The notes: generated by a model not told the origin, from the letters alone. A DNA stretch of 64,000 nt from JANRKH01 sp033763595 (GCA_033763595.1 JANRKH010000018.1:1-64000), one strand, 5' to 3'. Numbered from the stretch's first letter, positions 33,754 through 43,703 are shown. A program made the numbers and translations.

Positions 33754-35364
33754 TTAATTCTCCTCATTTAGCCAGCGCCTAATAATCATAACAGTTTCTT
33801 GCGGATATTGTTCAAAAGATTCATTTATTTTACTAACGCTAACAACAGCAGGAGAGATTGTGATTTTCTTGCTAATGTTAAGCATAACATCTTGTACATG
33901 AGAATCTTTTTCCTCAGTATCGCTAAGTTTTTCAAAAGGATCAGGATTTTTTGGATCTATTTTTAGATCCGCCTTTTGTATATCAAATGCTCTCATTGCA
34001 ACCGGCCTTACCACCGTCACAAAAATTCCTAAAACTACCATAGATACTACGATAGTTTGAATCATGCCCGGCAGTTCATTTCTTATCCAGCCAGACATAG
34101 AGTCCTCCTCGAAGATTTCCTCGCTTTTGGCAAATTGCATATTAATTACCTGAACCTGATCATTCCTACTTGCATCAAACCCAACTGCTACCTTAACGAT
34201 ATTCTCAATTTTACTTATTTCTTCTTGCGAACGCGGAGTATAAATTTCCTTGTCTGTAACAGGGTCTACAGCGTAAGTCCCATCTATCATTACAGCTACA
34301 AATAATTTCTTAATATCTCCTGATTCTTTGATTTGGCTTGTTACTGTTTTAGAAATTTCATAATTTTTCGTTTCGTCTGTTTTTGTGATAGTAGCAAATC
34401 CGCTATCACTTGAAGCAAAAGACCCTCCACCTGGAATATTATTAGCGACTGAAACATCCACAGAATCTTCACTTCCTGTTGGAGTTTTTTCTTTTTCCTC
34501 CGAAGTCTGGCTCGATCTCAAAACAGCACCGTCTGGGTCGTATATTTCGCTATTTGAGACAACTCTGTCAAAATCCATATCTAGATTTACCTGCGCCTTT
34601 ACTTTTCCAGGACCTAAAGATCTTTCAAGTAATTCTTCAATTGTATTTTTTAGGTTATTTTCAAGACTTAGTTTTCTATCAATATTTATACTTGAGCTAT
34701 AACCTTCGTCTCCATCTTTGTGACTTAATTTTAGTGATCTACCTTTGGAATCTATAATTGTTATATTTTTTGTTTCAAGTTCTGGCACGGCAGATGCAAC
34801 TAAATGACTAACAGAATCTATTTCTTGCTTATTGATGGAAGACTTGAGCTTTAAAACAACTGAGGCTCTTGGTTCTTGCCTTTCTTTTGAAAAAAGCTCC
34901 TTTCTTGGGATCACAAGATGTACCCTTGCTCTATCCACTTGTTCCAAATTTTCAATCGTTCTAGTGAGCTCTCCCTCTAGCGCTCTGAGCATCTTTACAT
35001 TCTGCAGAAAACTTGTACTCCCCATACTTTCTTCTTTATCGAAGATTTCAAAGCCTATTATCGAACCCTTGCCAGGAATACCATCCTGAGCCATAGCAAT
35101 TCTTAGTCTAAGAACTTCATTTTTAGGGACTTTAATAACAGTTCCACCTGCTGCGAGTTCGTAATCTATACCTCTATTTTCAAGTTCTTGGACAATTTTG
35201 TTACTATCGGTTAAATCAAGATCAGAATATAATATCACCTTCTCCGAACTTGAAATTCTGTAAACAAATATTCCAAAAAATAATATAAAGAAAAGAGCAA
35301 GAAAACCAGCTACTAAAAGCTTTACAGGACCTAATTCTTTTACAAACTGCAATACTACTGACAT
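33754..35364 (-). CDS. fliF: Flagellar MS-ring protein FliF
   Basis: This is a 536-residue FliF. There are membrane spans at about 15-37 (LLVAGFLALFFILFFGIFVY) and near 430-450 (MIQTIVVSMVVLGIFVTVV). Between them lie the ring-building YscJ/FliF domains with LENRGIDYELAAGGTVIKVP, GELTRTIENLEQVDRARVHL and GGGSFASSDSGFA. The C-terminal FliG-binding tail is VMIIRRWLNEEN. It is the first gene of the fli-mot-cox run. A repeat end lies just upstream and may supply the promoter. Confidence 0.97.
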   Translation of the reverse strand: MSVVLQFVKELGPVKLLVAGFLALFFILFFGIFVYRISSSEKVILYSDLDLTDSNKIVQELENRGIDYELAAGGTVIKVPKNEVLRLRIAMAQDGIPGKGSIIGFEIFDKEESMGSTSFLQNVKMLRALEGELTRTIENLEQVDRARVHLVIPRKELFSKERQEPRASVVLKLKSSINKQEIDSVSHLVASAVPELETKNITIIDSKGRSLKLSHKDGDEGYSSSINIDRKLSLENNLKNTIEELLERSLGPGKVKAQVNLDMDFDRVVSNSEIYDPDGAVLRSSQTSEEKEKTPTGSEDSVDVSVANNIPGGGSFASSDSGFATITKTDETKNYEISKTVTSQIKESGDIKKLFVAVMIDGTYAVDPVTDKEIYTPRSQEEISKIENIVKVAVGFDASRNDQVQVINMQFAKSEEIFEEDSMSGWIRNELPGMIQTIVVSMVVLGIFVTVVRPVAMRAFDIQKADLKIDPKNPDPFEKLSDTEEKDSHVQDVMLNISKKITISPAVVSVSKINESFEQYPQETVMIIRRWLNEEN

Positions 35365-35393
35365 TGAACTATGAAATTATTTAATTATTAATA

Positions 35394-35402
35394 TTTGTAC
35401 CA
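35394..35402 (-). promoter_or_regulatory. Possible extended -10 of fliF at the end of an R2-type repeat
   Basis: On the minus strand TGG-TACAAA ends 29 nt before the fliF ATG. The TTGGTA end belongs to the R2-type repeat at 35398-35526. The hexamer matches TATAAT at four of six positions. The geometry is the same as at hup and rpmJ, but the match is weaker. Confidence 0.3.
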
Positions 35403-35526
35403 AGTCCCATTTTTAAATGAGCCAAATGAATAGAAGCCGGGCTCAGCCGTACGTACTATTTATATACAATTTGCCCATACTAGCCCTAAAATTCATATGT
35501 TCCGGTTTGCTTGGGCTTAAGTATTA
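35398..35526. repeat. Degenerate R2-type repeat
   Basis: TACCAAGTCCCATTTTTAAA at the left resembles an R1/R2 end. The core CTAAAATTCATATG matches the R2 core. The right end is degraded. It fills most of the 187-bp gap between acnA and fliF. Confidence 0.5.
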
Positions 35527-35551
35527 TAGAACGTAATTTCTTATAATAGCA

Positions 35552-38206
35552 TTAATTCTCAGCGTGAAGCTCTTTAATAACCTTATTCAAAATACCTCCA
35601 TTCTTGAGATATTCGATTTCATCTTCGGTTATTATCATAGCCTTAGCTTTGAATTTTAATATGCTACCATCACTAGATTTAACAACGCAATCAAGAGACT
35701 GCATTATTTGAATCTGGTCGCTAATTCCATCTATATCTATTATCTCATCGCCTTTTAGGGTTGATACTATCTTTGCATCCTCAGGGCTAATTACCAAAGG
35801 CAGTACTCCCATACCTACAAGGTTCGATCTGTGAATCCTTTCATAGCTTTCTGCAATTACTGCCTTAACACCAAGAAGAAGTGCTCCTTTTGCAGCCCAA
35901 TCCCTCGAAGATCCCGTACCATATTCTTTCCCGGCAAAAACAACAAGAGGTACATTAGATTCTTTATATTTCATTGCTGCATCAAATATAGTCATTTGCT
36001 CGCCAGATGGATAGAATTTCGTGAGCCCCCCTTCGACTCCATTTAGCATCTTATTTTTTATCCTTATATTTCCAAATGTGCCTCTCATCATTACTTCGTG
36101 ATTTCCGCGCCTTGCGCCAAATGAGTTGAAATCTTTATATTCCACTCCTTTTTCTAGAAGATATTTTCCTGCTACGCTGTTTTTACTTATAGAAGAAGCA
36201 GGTGATATATGATCAGTTGTTACAGAATCGCCAAGTATTGCAAGAATCCTTGCTGATTTTACATTCTCAAGGCTTTTATTCTTAATAGAGAAATGCTCAA
36301 AAAACGGCGGATTTTTGATAAAAGTGCTATTATCGTCCCAGTGATAATTCGTTCCTGTTCCAACTGAAATATCGTGCCAATTTTTATCACCTGTAAACAC
36401 ATCATTATAAATATTTTTATATGCTGTATCTGTCACATATTTTCCTACCACATTCATAACCTCTTCATCTGAAGGCCATATATCTTTCAAGTATACATTC
36501 TGTCCATCCGAGGATTTACCAATTGGATCTTTTGTTAAATCAATCCTCATAGTCCCTGCAATAGCATAAGCAATAACAAGAGGAGGGGATGCAAGATAAT
36601 TTGCCCGTACAAGGTTATGTATCCGCCCTTCAAAGTTTCTATTTCCAGAGAGAACAGATGCAACTAGAAGCTTATTTTCCTCAATTAATTTCTCGATCGC
36701 AGGGTCAAGCGGACCTGAATTGCCTATGCATGTTGTGCATCCGTACCCAACAAGATTAAAACGTAATTTATCTAAATATTCTGTAAGTCCTGACTTATCC
36801 AAATAGTCAGTTACCACCTTAGAACCCGGAGCAAGAGAACATTTAACCCATTTTTTTACGCCAAGACCAAGCTCTACTGCTTTTTTTGCAAGTAGGCCAG
36901 CAGAAATCAGTACATATGGGTTTGACGTATTTGTACAGCTTGTTATTGCCGCAATCACTATATCTCCGTGAGCAAGATCATGAGAATTTTCGCCTACAAA
37001 GCGTCTTTCTCTATTTTGCTCATTTATTTCAAATGCATTAATCTCTGTTTCTATACTTGATCTTGTGTTTTGCACTAATACTCTATCTTGAGGTCTTTTT
37101 GGTCCTGCAAGAGATTGCTCCACTTTCTGTAAATCTATTTTAATACTATCTGTGTAGATAATTTGATCATTATTATCTAACCATAATTTTTGATGTTTTG
37201 TATATTTTGTGACCAAATCGACCAATCCCTTATCTCTTGCAGTTAAAGCAAGATAATCTATTGTATGTTTATCGACGGGAAAAAACCCACAAGTTGAACC
37301 ATACTCAGGCGCCATATTTGCAATAGTTGCCCTATGCGCCAATGGTAGATTAGATAGGCCGGGTCCATAATATTCAACAAATTTACCAACTACTCCCTTT
37401 TTTCGAAGAGCTTCTGTAACCGTCAAAACAAGATCAGTTGCTGTAACTCCTGGCTTAAGACTACCAGTAAGCTCAACTCCTATAACATCTGGCAAAACCA
37501 TTGGTAGCGGCTGACCAAGCATTGCAGCTTCAGCTTCTATGCCCCCTACTCCCCAGCCAAGTACGCCAATACCATTTACCATAGTAGTATGACTATCCGT
37601 TCCGACTAATGTGTCAGGATAGGCCCATAATTCCCCATTTTTTTCGCATGTCCAAACAACCTTAGAGATATATTCAAGATTTATTTGATGGCAAATACCT
37701 GTTCCAGGAGGAACTACTTTAAAATTCTTAAATGCGGACTGGGCCCATTTAAACAACTTATATCGCTCGAAATTTTGCTCAAATTCAAATTTTACGTTCT
37801 TATCAAATGCGTCTTTCGTACCTGAGTGCATAACCTGCACGGAGTGGTCAATTACCACATCAACAGGTATAAGAGGATTGATTTTGTGAGGATCTCCTCC
37901 AAGCTTTGCAATAGCATCACGCATAGCAGCAAGATCAACAACTGCGGGTATGGCTGAAAAATCCTGCATTAATATTCTCGCTGGCATAAAATTTATTTCA
38001 GATTTTTCTAGGTCAGGCGTGCCCCAGTTTCTAAAAGATTCAATATTTTGTTCAAAAGTACCGCTTCTTATTACATTTTCAAGTAATACTCTTAATGAAT
38101 AAGGTAATTTAGCCAGATCAATATTATGTTTTTTAGCGAAAGTATTAAGGTCAAATATTTTATATTTAACTCCGTTGCAATCAAGATTATATGAGAATTC
38201 AGACAT
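35552..38206 (-). CDS. acnA: Aconitate hydratase A
   Basis: This is an 884-residue aconitase of the AcnA/IRP type. It has the [4Fe-4S] Cys motifs SCTNTSNP and GCTTCIGNSG, substrate-binding segments (GTDSHTTMVNGIGVLGWGVGGIEAEA) and the swivel domain GSSRDWAAKGALLLGVKAVIAESYERIHRSNLVGMG read in short. It interconverts citrate and isocitrate in the TCA cycle. It is divergent from ccmA across 119 nt. Its 3' side faces fliF on the same strand, but a repeat separates them. Confidence 0.97.
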   Translation of the reverse strand: MSEFSYNLDCNGVKYKIFDLNTFAKKHNIDLAKLPYSLRVLLENVIRSGTFEQNIESFRNWGTPDLEKSEINFMPARILMQDFSAIPAVVDLAAMRDAIAKLGGDPHKINPLIPVDVVIDHSVQVMHSGTKDAFDKNVKFEFEQNFERYKLFKWAQSAFKNFKVVPPGTGICHQINLEYISKVVWTCEKNGELWAYPDTLVGTDSHTTMVNGIGVLGWGVGGIEAEAAMLGQPLPMVLPDVIGVELTGSLKPGVTATDLVLTVTEALRKKGVVGKFVEYYGPGLSNLPLAHRATIANMAPEYGSTCGFFPVDKHTIDYLALTARDKGLVDLVTKYTKHQKLWLDNNDQIIYTDSIKIDLQKVEQSLAGPKRPQDRVLVQNTRSSIETEINAFEINEQNRERRFVGENSHDLAHGDIVIAAITSCTNTSNPYVLISAGLLAKKAVELGLGVKKWVKCSLAPGSKVVTDYLDKSGLTEYLDKLRFNLVGYGCTTCIGNSGPLDPAIEKLIEENKLLVASVLSGNRNFEGRIHNLVRANYLASPPLVIAYAIAGTMRIDLTKDPIGKSSDGQNVYLKDIWPSDEEVMNVVGKYVTDTAYKNIYNDVFTGDKNWHDISVGTGTNYHWDDNSTFIKNPPFFEHFSIKNKSLENVKSARILAILGDSVTTDHISPASSISKNSVAGKYLLEKGVEYKDFNSFGARRGNHEVMMRGTFGNIRIKNKMLNGVEGGLTKFYPSGEQMTIFDAAMKYKESNVPLVVFAGKEYGTGSSRDWAAKGALLLGVKAVIAESYERIHRSNLVGMGVLPLVISPEDAKIVSTLKGDEIIDIDGISDQIQIMQSLDCVVKSSDGSILKFKAKAMIITEDEIEYLKNGGILNKVIKELHAEN

Positions 38207-38325
38207 TTTGTTTGATATAATTTGTTATATTTATAAAAGCGTTTTTACGAGAAGATACTAAATTTCTTTCTATGTAAAGTTTTTTATCTATATTAGAACA
38301 TAAATTTTTTGGTACTAAAACTTAT

Positions 38326-38925
38326 ATGCTCTTATTGAATAATATTAGAATTAATGTGAATAATAAAACCCTGATAGAGAATTTATCAGTATCAATTTTA
38401 CCTGGTAGTATCACTTATGTAACAGGTAAAAATGGCTCAGGTAAAACTACCCTGCTCAAAACTCTTGCTAATCTAAAAAAACCATCAAAAGGAGAAATCA
38501 AGCTTTATAATCACACTCTTGAAGAATTACAAAAACCATATTGTCTATATCTAGGGCATAAACAAGGACTTGAAGATAGCCAAACAGTATTGGAACACTT
38601 GAAATTTTGGTCTAAATGTTACCACTCCCTTGAAATGGTTATTTCTGCTATTAAGTTTTGGGATCTTGAAGATATTCTAGAAAAAGATATTTCTGAACTA
38701 TCGGAAGGGCAAAAAAGAAGGGTTACTTTGAGTAAATTGACTCTTTGCCATAGTAAGTTATGGTTACTTGACGAGGTTGAAGTAAATCTTGATCAGGAAA
38801 TTCTAAAATTTCTACATTATGCAATTACAATAAAAGCAAATTCAGGTAGTATCATTTTTCTTGCCACAAATACAAAAGAGAGAATAAAATTTAGCCAGCA
38901 AATTAATATTGAAGATTACTTATGA
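38326..38925 (+). CDS. ccmA: Heme exporter ATP-binding protein CcmA
   Basis: This 199-residue ABC ATPase has Walker A GKNGSGKTT, signature LSEGQKRR and Walker B WLLDE followed by Val in place of the usual Pro. The short length and the 4-nt overlap with a ccmB-like gene identify it as CcmA. CcmAB drives release of haem-loaded CcmE in cytochrome c maturation. No other ccm gene is in the window; in Rickettsiales the ccm genes are scattered. Confidence 0.9.
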   Translation: MLLLNNIRINVNNKTLIENLSVSILPGSITYVTGKNGSGKTTLLKTLANLKKPSKGEIKLYNHTLEELQKPYCLYLGHKQGLEDSQTVLEHLKFWSKCYHSLEMVISAIKFWDLEDILEKDISELSEGQKRRVTLSKLTLCHSKLWLLDEVEVNLDQEILKFLHYAITIKANSGSIIFLATNTKERIKFSQQINIEDYL

Positions 38926-39557
38926 ACAATCTTGTTTTATATAATTTAAGGCAATTTTTTGTGATCAAAAGTATGTTTGTGGTTTCAAGCATATCAGTAA
39001 TTATATCATTTATTGCAATAGGTCTTGCGGAATTTGGCCCAAACTCAGCTGAGTTTGTGTATATAATCACTATAATCTTTCCACTTATAGCAACAAATAG
39101 TTTTGCAGACCAAATAATAGGGGACGATTACGAATCAGGAAATCTTGATTTTCAGATTATCGCCTTTGAGATATATGAGGTAGTAATATCAAAATTTCTT
39201 GCGTTATTTGCTTTCATGGTATGTGTACTTTTTGTGTCATGCGTATCTTCTTCTATAATATTTTCATTGGATGTTAATGAATTACTTTTGGTATTTTTAG
39301 GATCGACGCCAGTTGCTTTTTCATCTAGCGGAGCAATTTTGGCATTTAGCGCGATTAATGTCTATTTTGAAAAAAAGGCAAAACTGATTTCGAGCGTTAT
39401 ATTATCTTTCATTATTCCTTCTATCATAATGTTTGGGCTTTTCGTTAACCTAAAAAATTGGGTATATCTAATTTTTGCACTTGGAATTAACTTAATAATT
39501 GTACCCATATTCGTATATTCCTCTATTTTTTTAATTAAGGATATATATAACAATTAA
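38922..39557 (+). CDS. ccmB: Heme exporter membrane protein CcmB
   Basis: This 211-residue protein has six hydrophobic segments (start VVSSISVIISFIAIGL; end INLIIVPIFVYSSIFLI). The region NSFADQIIGDDYESGNLDF matches the conserved CcmB loop before the second span. It is the membrane half of the CcmAB complex. Its ATG overlaps the ccmA stop. A hairpin spans its stop codon and may end transcription. Confidence 0.88.
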   Translation: MNNLVLYNLRQFFVIKSMFVVSSISVIISFIAIGLAEFGPNSAEFVYIITIIFPLIATNSFADQIIGDDYESGNLDFQIIAFEIYEVVISKFLALFAFMVCVLFVSCVSSSIIFSLDVNELLLVFLGSTPVAFSSSGAILAFSAINVYFEKKAKLISSVILSFIIPSIIMFGLFVNLKNWVYLIFALGINLIIVPIFVYSSIFLIKDIYNN

Positions 39558-39578
39558 TATATATATATCCTTAAAATT
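39537..39578 (+). terminator. Hairpin over the ccmB stop codon, possible terminator
   Basis: AAGGATATATAT and ATATATATCCTT form a 12-bp stem around an AT loop that includes the ccmB stop codon, followed by AAAATTTT. The stem is AT-rich and the U-tract is short, so termination may be partial. Confidence 0.45.
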
Positions 39579-39644
39579 TTATATATTTATTTACAATAAC
39601 TTATCAATATATTAAAATAAATATGTGGCTAAAAATTTGATTTT

Positions 39645-40052
39645 GTGCGTAGGATGATTAGGTTTTTGATATATATTTTTAGTAAAATAATATTTTTGCC
39701 ATTTGTTCTTTTGGAAATAATCTACAATAGCTGGACTATTTTACTTGTATTTTTTATAGGATTTGCTGGGTATTATCTGTTGAATGAAACATCTGCAAAC
39801 GGTAATTTCATCAATAATATATATGATACTGGCAATATTAGCGGAGTAAACATTAGGTGCAATCCAAAGATTCTTAGCTCAAAAGATTTCATAAATTGCA
39901 TTAAATATAGCTCCAATTCAAGCGCAACTACAAGCACAATTATAAATGCACCTAAAAGCTTCAAGGAAGTTGAGGAGAAATTCAGGTTTGAATATAAGAA
40001 CCATCCACTTGATTATAGTAGATTCCTCGACGAAGACAAAGACGAAAACTAA
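39645..40052 (+). CDS. Small membrane protein, unrecognised
   Basis: This protein is 135 residues from a GTG at 39645; an ATG at 39654 is an equally good start. One or two hydrophobic segments lie at about 5-20 and 28-46 (SWTILLVFFIGFAGYYLL). They are followed by a polar periplasmic or cytoplasmic part with two Cys (VNIRCNPK, DFINCIKYS) and an acidic end DEDKDEN. No family was recognised. It lies 87 nt after ccmB on the same strand, so a link to cytochrome maturation is possible but unproven. Confidence 0.6.
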   Translation: MRRMIRFLIYIFSKIIFLPFVLLEIIYNSWTILLVFFIGFAGYYLLNETSANGNFINNIYDTGNISGVNIRCNPKILSSKDFINCIKYSSNSSATTSTIINAPKSFKEVEEKFRFEYKNHPLDYSRFLDEDKDEN

Positions 40053-40484
40053 AGCCCAGTGTAAACCCATATATAATTTAGGAATGGCTTTTTTTAATTT
40101 AGAATTCTGGGTTTATTTATAGGTATTACATTTGCATATTGATTATGCTAAATCTAAAATTAATAATACTTTAATCGAATAATGAATTCTGCGCTTGTGT
40201 TGGTAAGACGTGAGCTATCATAAAATAGTTCAAAATGTAATTGAGAATTCTCGTGCTAGATACGAATCTACTATTTACCTTCCCAGGATTCATGAATTTA
40301 ATATCACTATGTCAAGTGAAGAGATTAATATTATATATCCACTTATTTCACGTGACATTTTATGCATCCAAAAAAATAAATAAACATTATTTTTTGTATA
40401 AAAAACTTGTTGACAGTTGATAAACTGTAAGTTAAAGTTCAACCATGTATTGTATTATTCTCTCAAAAACTTTGAATTCTTAAA
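40053..40484. other. Intergenic region with a possible gene remnant and the TPR gene promoter
   Basis: At 40059-40125 there is a wide inverted pair (TAAACCCA / TGGGTTTA) with a long loop. An open frame from GTG at 40210 to TAA at 40381-40383 (57 codons, start SYHKIVQNVIENSRARYEST in one-letter code) reads like protein, but no ribosome site precedes it. It may be a decayed gene. The promoter described next follows. Confidence 0.35.
40410..40438 (+). promoter_or_regulatory. Promoter of the TPR gene with a palindrome between -35 and -10
   Basis: TTGACA (40410-40415), a 17-nt spacer and TAAAGT (40433-40438) form a good sigma-70 promoter. A perfect inverted repeat ACAGTT-GATA-AACTGT (40413-40428) covers the -35 end and the spacer, a classic place for a repressor to bind. 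Confidence 0.6.
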
Positions 40485-43196
40485 ATGATGAACCAATCGA
40501 CAATGATAAACCCTTTTCGTGATTCAGATGCCGCACTAAGTTCAGGCAATGAGCATTACAGCAGCAGTAGGTACCAGGAGGCCCTGGAGGCGTACGAAGA
40601 AGCTATAAGAATCTGCTTGAACCGTGTGGAGCCCACTGGTAATGCTAACGAGTTACTTGCAAATGCATATGATCGTCGCGCTGATGCTCTTAGAGCATTA
40701 GGTAGACATGAAGCAGCAGATTATAGTCAAGAATTTTCAAGAACACTTAGGCCAGTCACGGATTATAGGCCTATTGCTGAAAAAGCACTGGATGCTCTGA
40801 ATTTGGGCGATAGGTATTTTACAAGTAACGACCATAAGAAAGCTCTCGGCACATACGCTCAGGCCATCACGCTCTTTAAAACTGTTGGGCAACACCAAGA
40901 ATATAATCCATTTTGCGCAGCAGCATATCATCACCAAGCTCATGCTTTTATAAATTTAAGTAAATACAAGGAAGCAATTGATGGTTATGAACGTGCAATA
41001 GCACTAAATCTAGATGTGAATAAACGTTCGGAAGCTTACTATAATAAAGGACTTGCCCTTAATAATCTTTCAAGACACGAGGAAGCATTAGATTCCTATA
41101 ACGAAGCGATAAGAGTCAACCTACATTTTGCAGGAGCCTACGTTAACAAAGGGAGTGTCCTTGCTAAACTTGCAAGACATGATGAAGCATTAGAGGCATA
41201 TGATAGAGCAATCGAGCTGCAACCAAATCTGACAGAAGCATACTATAATAAAGGAGTTACCCTTGATAATCTTTCAAGACACGAAGATGCAATCAGAGCA
41301 TATGATGAAGCGATAAGTCGCAACTCACGTTATGCAGCTGCATATTATAACAAAGGAAATAGCTTGGGAGGTCTTGGGAGGCACAGGGATGCAATCGCGG
41401 CCTATGATCAAGCAATTAGACTGCAACCAGATCTTAAACAAGCTTACTATAATAAAGGACTTGCCCTTAATAATCTTTCAGAACACGATGATGCAATAAG
41501 AGCATATAACGCATCTATAAGATTAGACGATAATTTCATAATTGCTTATTTAAATAAAGCAAAAACTCTTCAGATCATACAAAATATATTTTGGACTGAA
41601 ACAAGACATTCAGAAATACTAAATTGTTTAAATAAAGTTTGTCAAATCTCGCAGGATCAAAGCTTACTTGATTCAAATAACTTATCTCAGCATGATAATA
41701 ATGTCATGCTTTATATGTTAGCAGAGAGAAGAAATTTGCTAACAAATTTCATAGACCTCTCTCAAAAAGTAAATAAACTTAAAGAAGATGGTATTGACAC
41801 TAGTACGATTGATGCAAATTTTACAGAGATAAATACAGAAGTTATAGCAGTAACAGAAGCATCCGAAAGAATTATATCACAGCAAGAGATACAGAGAGAC
41901 CTTGGTCTTTTAAATCAAAAAATCGAACTAATTGGCTTAGAATGCTCAAAACTAAGACAGGAATATGAACAGAAAAAAGAAGAGCAGGAACATAAAATCG
42001 AGTCATTAGAAGCAGCTCAGATAGACACAAGAAAAATAGTAGATGAAGATCGGGCAAGAATTGATGTAATAGAGCAGGATCTAGAATATCTAGAACAAAC
42101 TCTTCATTCAGAATTTGAAAAATTAGAAAATGATATTAAAGATAAACGAGATGACCAAAGAGCCAAATTAATGGGAAGATTTGGTGAGTTCAGACTAGAT
42201 AATGACAAAACACAAAAGAAAATATTAGATTACTTTGATTCTTTTGTTTCTTCTCTAGAGACAGACTTTCTTGTATCAAAACTTGTATTAAATGAAACAT
42301 TTACTACAAGAAATGGCGGATGGTTTCTTGATACTGTATCAGCTGTCAGTTCCGAGGTACCAGGAGGAGCATTAGTAAATACAGTAGTAGGAAAATGGAA
42401 TGATTTTGTTAAATCAGCAGACTTAAAAAAAGCTGCAACTAAAATAAATCACCTTGCAGCAACTATTCCTGAAATATGTGACTTTGCAGGAACAGTTGCT
42501 ATTCGTATAATAGGCGATAAAACATATAGACATAAAATATTAAATCTAGAAGATGAAGGTCAATTGAGAGACGGTCAGTCGAGAGAAGAAAAACCTAAAT
42601 TATTCAAGAAAATACTGGGCTTTATTGAAAAAATTCAAGAAGAGGCAAAAGAAGGGCTATATGGAAAACAATATAAATCTATCCATGCGGAACTTGGTGC
42701 GATAGATGCAAGTAAAGTAATAGAGACTTATTTAACAGAATTAAAGATTCCCAAACAAGAACGACAAAAAATTGATTTGGCTAATATATTTTTTACCCAC
42801 ATCACAACACAAGAATCAGCAGAAAATAATACTTCCAGCAACAACAATCATACATCCGCAATGGCACAGGTTAATCTAGAATCTCTAAATCAAAATGATC
42901 CAAATAAAAAGCCGACAGTAAACTCAAAAACATGCGTAATATCAAAAATAACATATAATAACCCTCTTCTTAACTTCCTAGCAAAGGAAGAAAATGAAGA
43001 AATACAAAATCAAATCATAAATAAACATGGATCAAGAGGCTTAAGTAAGCTCATAGATATTTTTGAACCAAATGAAACAACTCAATACTTACGCGATATG
43101 CTAGATCAATCAGTTTCACCTACTGATACATTTAGATTTTTAACCTCCATTCTTGGAGCGGAGACGCAAGAATCAAGCGAGCTTGACCAAGGATAG
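40485..43196 (+). CDS. TPR and coiled-coil protein, candidate secreted effector
   Basis: This 903-residue protein lacks a signal peptide. TPR units occur at about 18-52, 95-130 and 146-182, and five perfect 34-residue units run from about 183 to 352 (AYYNKGLALNNLSRHEEAL and kin). Several of these have near-identical DNA, implying recent expansion. A long coiled coil spans about 424-565. A C-terminal region (about 583-690, DSFVSSLETDF to AIRIIGDKTYRHKILN) and the last residues (LGAETQESSELDQG) are shared with the 257-residue protein at 47228. The start lies 47 nt after a good promoter, without a Shine-Dalgarno sequence. The function is unknown. Confidence 0.8.
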   Translation: MMNQSTMINPFRDSDAALSSGNEHYSSSRYQEALEAYEEAIRICLNRVEPTGNANELLANAYDRRADALRALGRHEAADYSQEFSRTLRPVTDYRPIAEKALDALNLGDRYFTSNDHKKALGTYAQAITLFKTVGQHQEYNPFCAAAYHHQAHAFINLSKYKEAIDGYERAIALNLDVNKRSEAYYNKGLALNNLSRHEEALDSYNEAIRVNLHFAGAYVNKGSVLAKLARHDEALEAYDRAIELQPNLTEAYYNKGVTLDNLSRHEDAIRAYDEAISRNSRYAAAYYNKGNSLGGLGRHRDAIAAYDQAIRLQPDLKQAYYNKGLALNNLSEHDDAIRAYNASIRLDDNFIIAYLNKAKTLQIIQNIFWTETRHSEILNCLNKVCQISQDQSLLDSNNLSQHDNNVMLYMLAERRNLLTNFIDLSQKVNKLKEDGIDTSTIDANFTEINTEVIAVTEASERIISQQEIQRDLGLLNQKIELIGLECSKLRQEYEQKKEEQEHKIESLEAAQIDTRKIVDEDRARIDVIEQDLEYLEQTLHSEFEKLENDIKDKRDDQRAKLMGRFGEFRLDNDKTQKKILDYFDSFVSSLETDFLVSKLVLNETFTTRNGGWFLDTVSAVSSEVPGGALVNTVVGKWNDFVKSADLKKAATKINHLAATIPEICDFAGTVAIRIIGDKTYRHKILNLEDEGQLRDGQSREEKPKLFKKILGFIEKIQEEAKEGLYGKQYKSIHAELGAIDASKVIETYLTELKIPKQERQKIDLANIFFTHITTQESAENNTSSNNNHTSAMAQVNLESLNQNDPNKKPTVNSKTCVISKITYNNPLLNFLAKEENEEIQNQIINKHGSRGLSKLIDIFEPNETTQYLRDMLDQSVSPTDTFRFLTSILGAETQESSELDQG

Positions 43197-43703
43197 TTGC
43201 TGGTGACATTTAGTTATTAAAAACCACCCCATACTTCGCAAAATCGACCTTTGTATTACGCTTGCTTCTCAAATTCAAAAACCATTACACCTCACCTCAT
43301 AACCTGTAAGTAGAGTTGAGGGATTTTTATCAAAAAAGCAGCAGCGCCAGAACATATGTAAAGTACCTTGATGAGCGAAAAGCAATTTCTGTCGACAAAA
43401 TTATCGCTTAAGGACAAGGTTATACCAAAGCCAAGAATTAATCCTGAACATATGAATTTTAGCGCCGCCTTGCGTAAGCGTGTAATACCAAATCCCATTT
43501 TTAAGTACTACTTCGTCGCTCGTCGCTCACCTAGCATGTAGTAGGCTTCGCTCCTCACTCCTAGTATTATTTAATCTGGGATTTGGTATAAATACCTGAG
43601 TAAGCCTTGAGTCTAGATGCAATTCGTTTGGATCATTTAAAAATGGGATTTTGTATTAGACTCCTAAGAAAGTTCAAATATTCGCTGAGCAGCAAGTTTA
43701 TAT
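43197..43703. other. Intergenic region: duplicated 3' flank, then repeats
   Basis: The first 100 nt after the TPR gene (ACCCCATACTTCGCAAAA, then TCTCAAATTCAAAAACCATT) resemble the flank after the paralogue at 48002-48160. A fragment with an R2 core (CATATGAATTTTAG) lies at 43423-43485, R1 follows at 43486-43588 and a degenerate R1-like piece at about 43589-43660. Confidence 0.5.
43486..43588 (-). repeat. R1 repeat, minus orientation
   Basis: A 103-bp copy with the CATGTAGTAGGCTTCGCTCC internal subtype. The ends are TACCAAATCCCATTTTTAAG and GGGATTTGGTA. Confidence 0.75.

Noticed and set aside
34385..35089. Several plus-strand frames opposite fliF
   Set aside because: These are shadow frames of a secure fliF gene.
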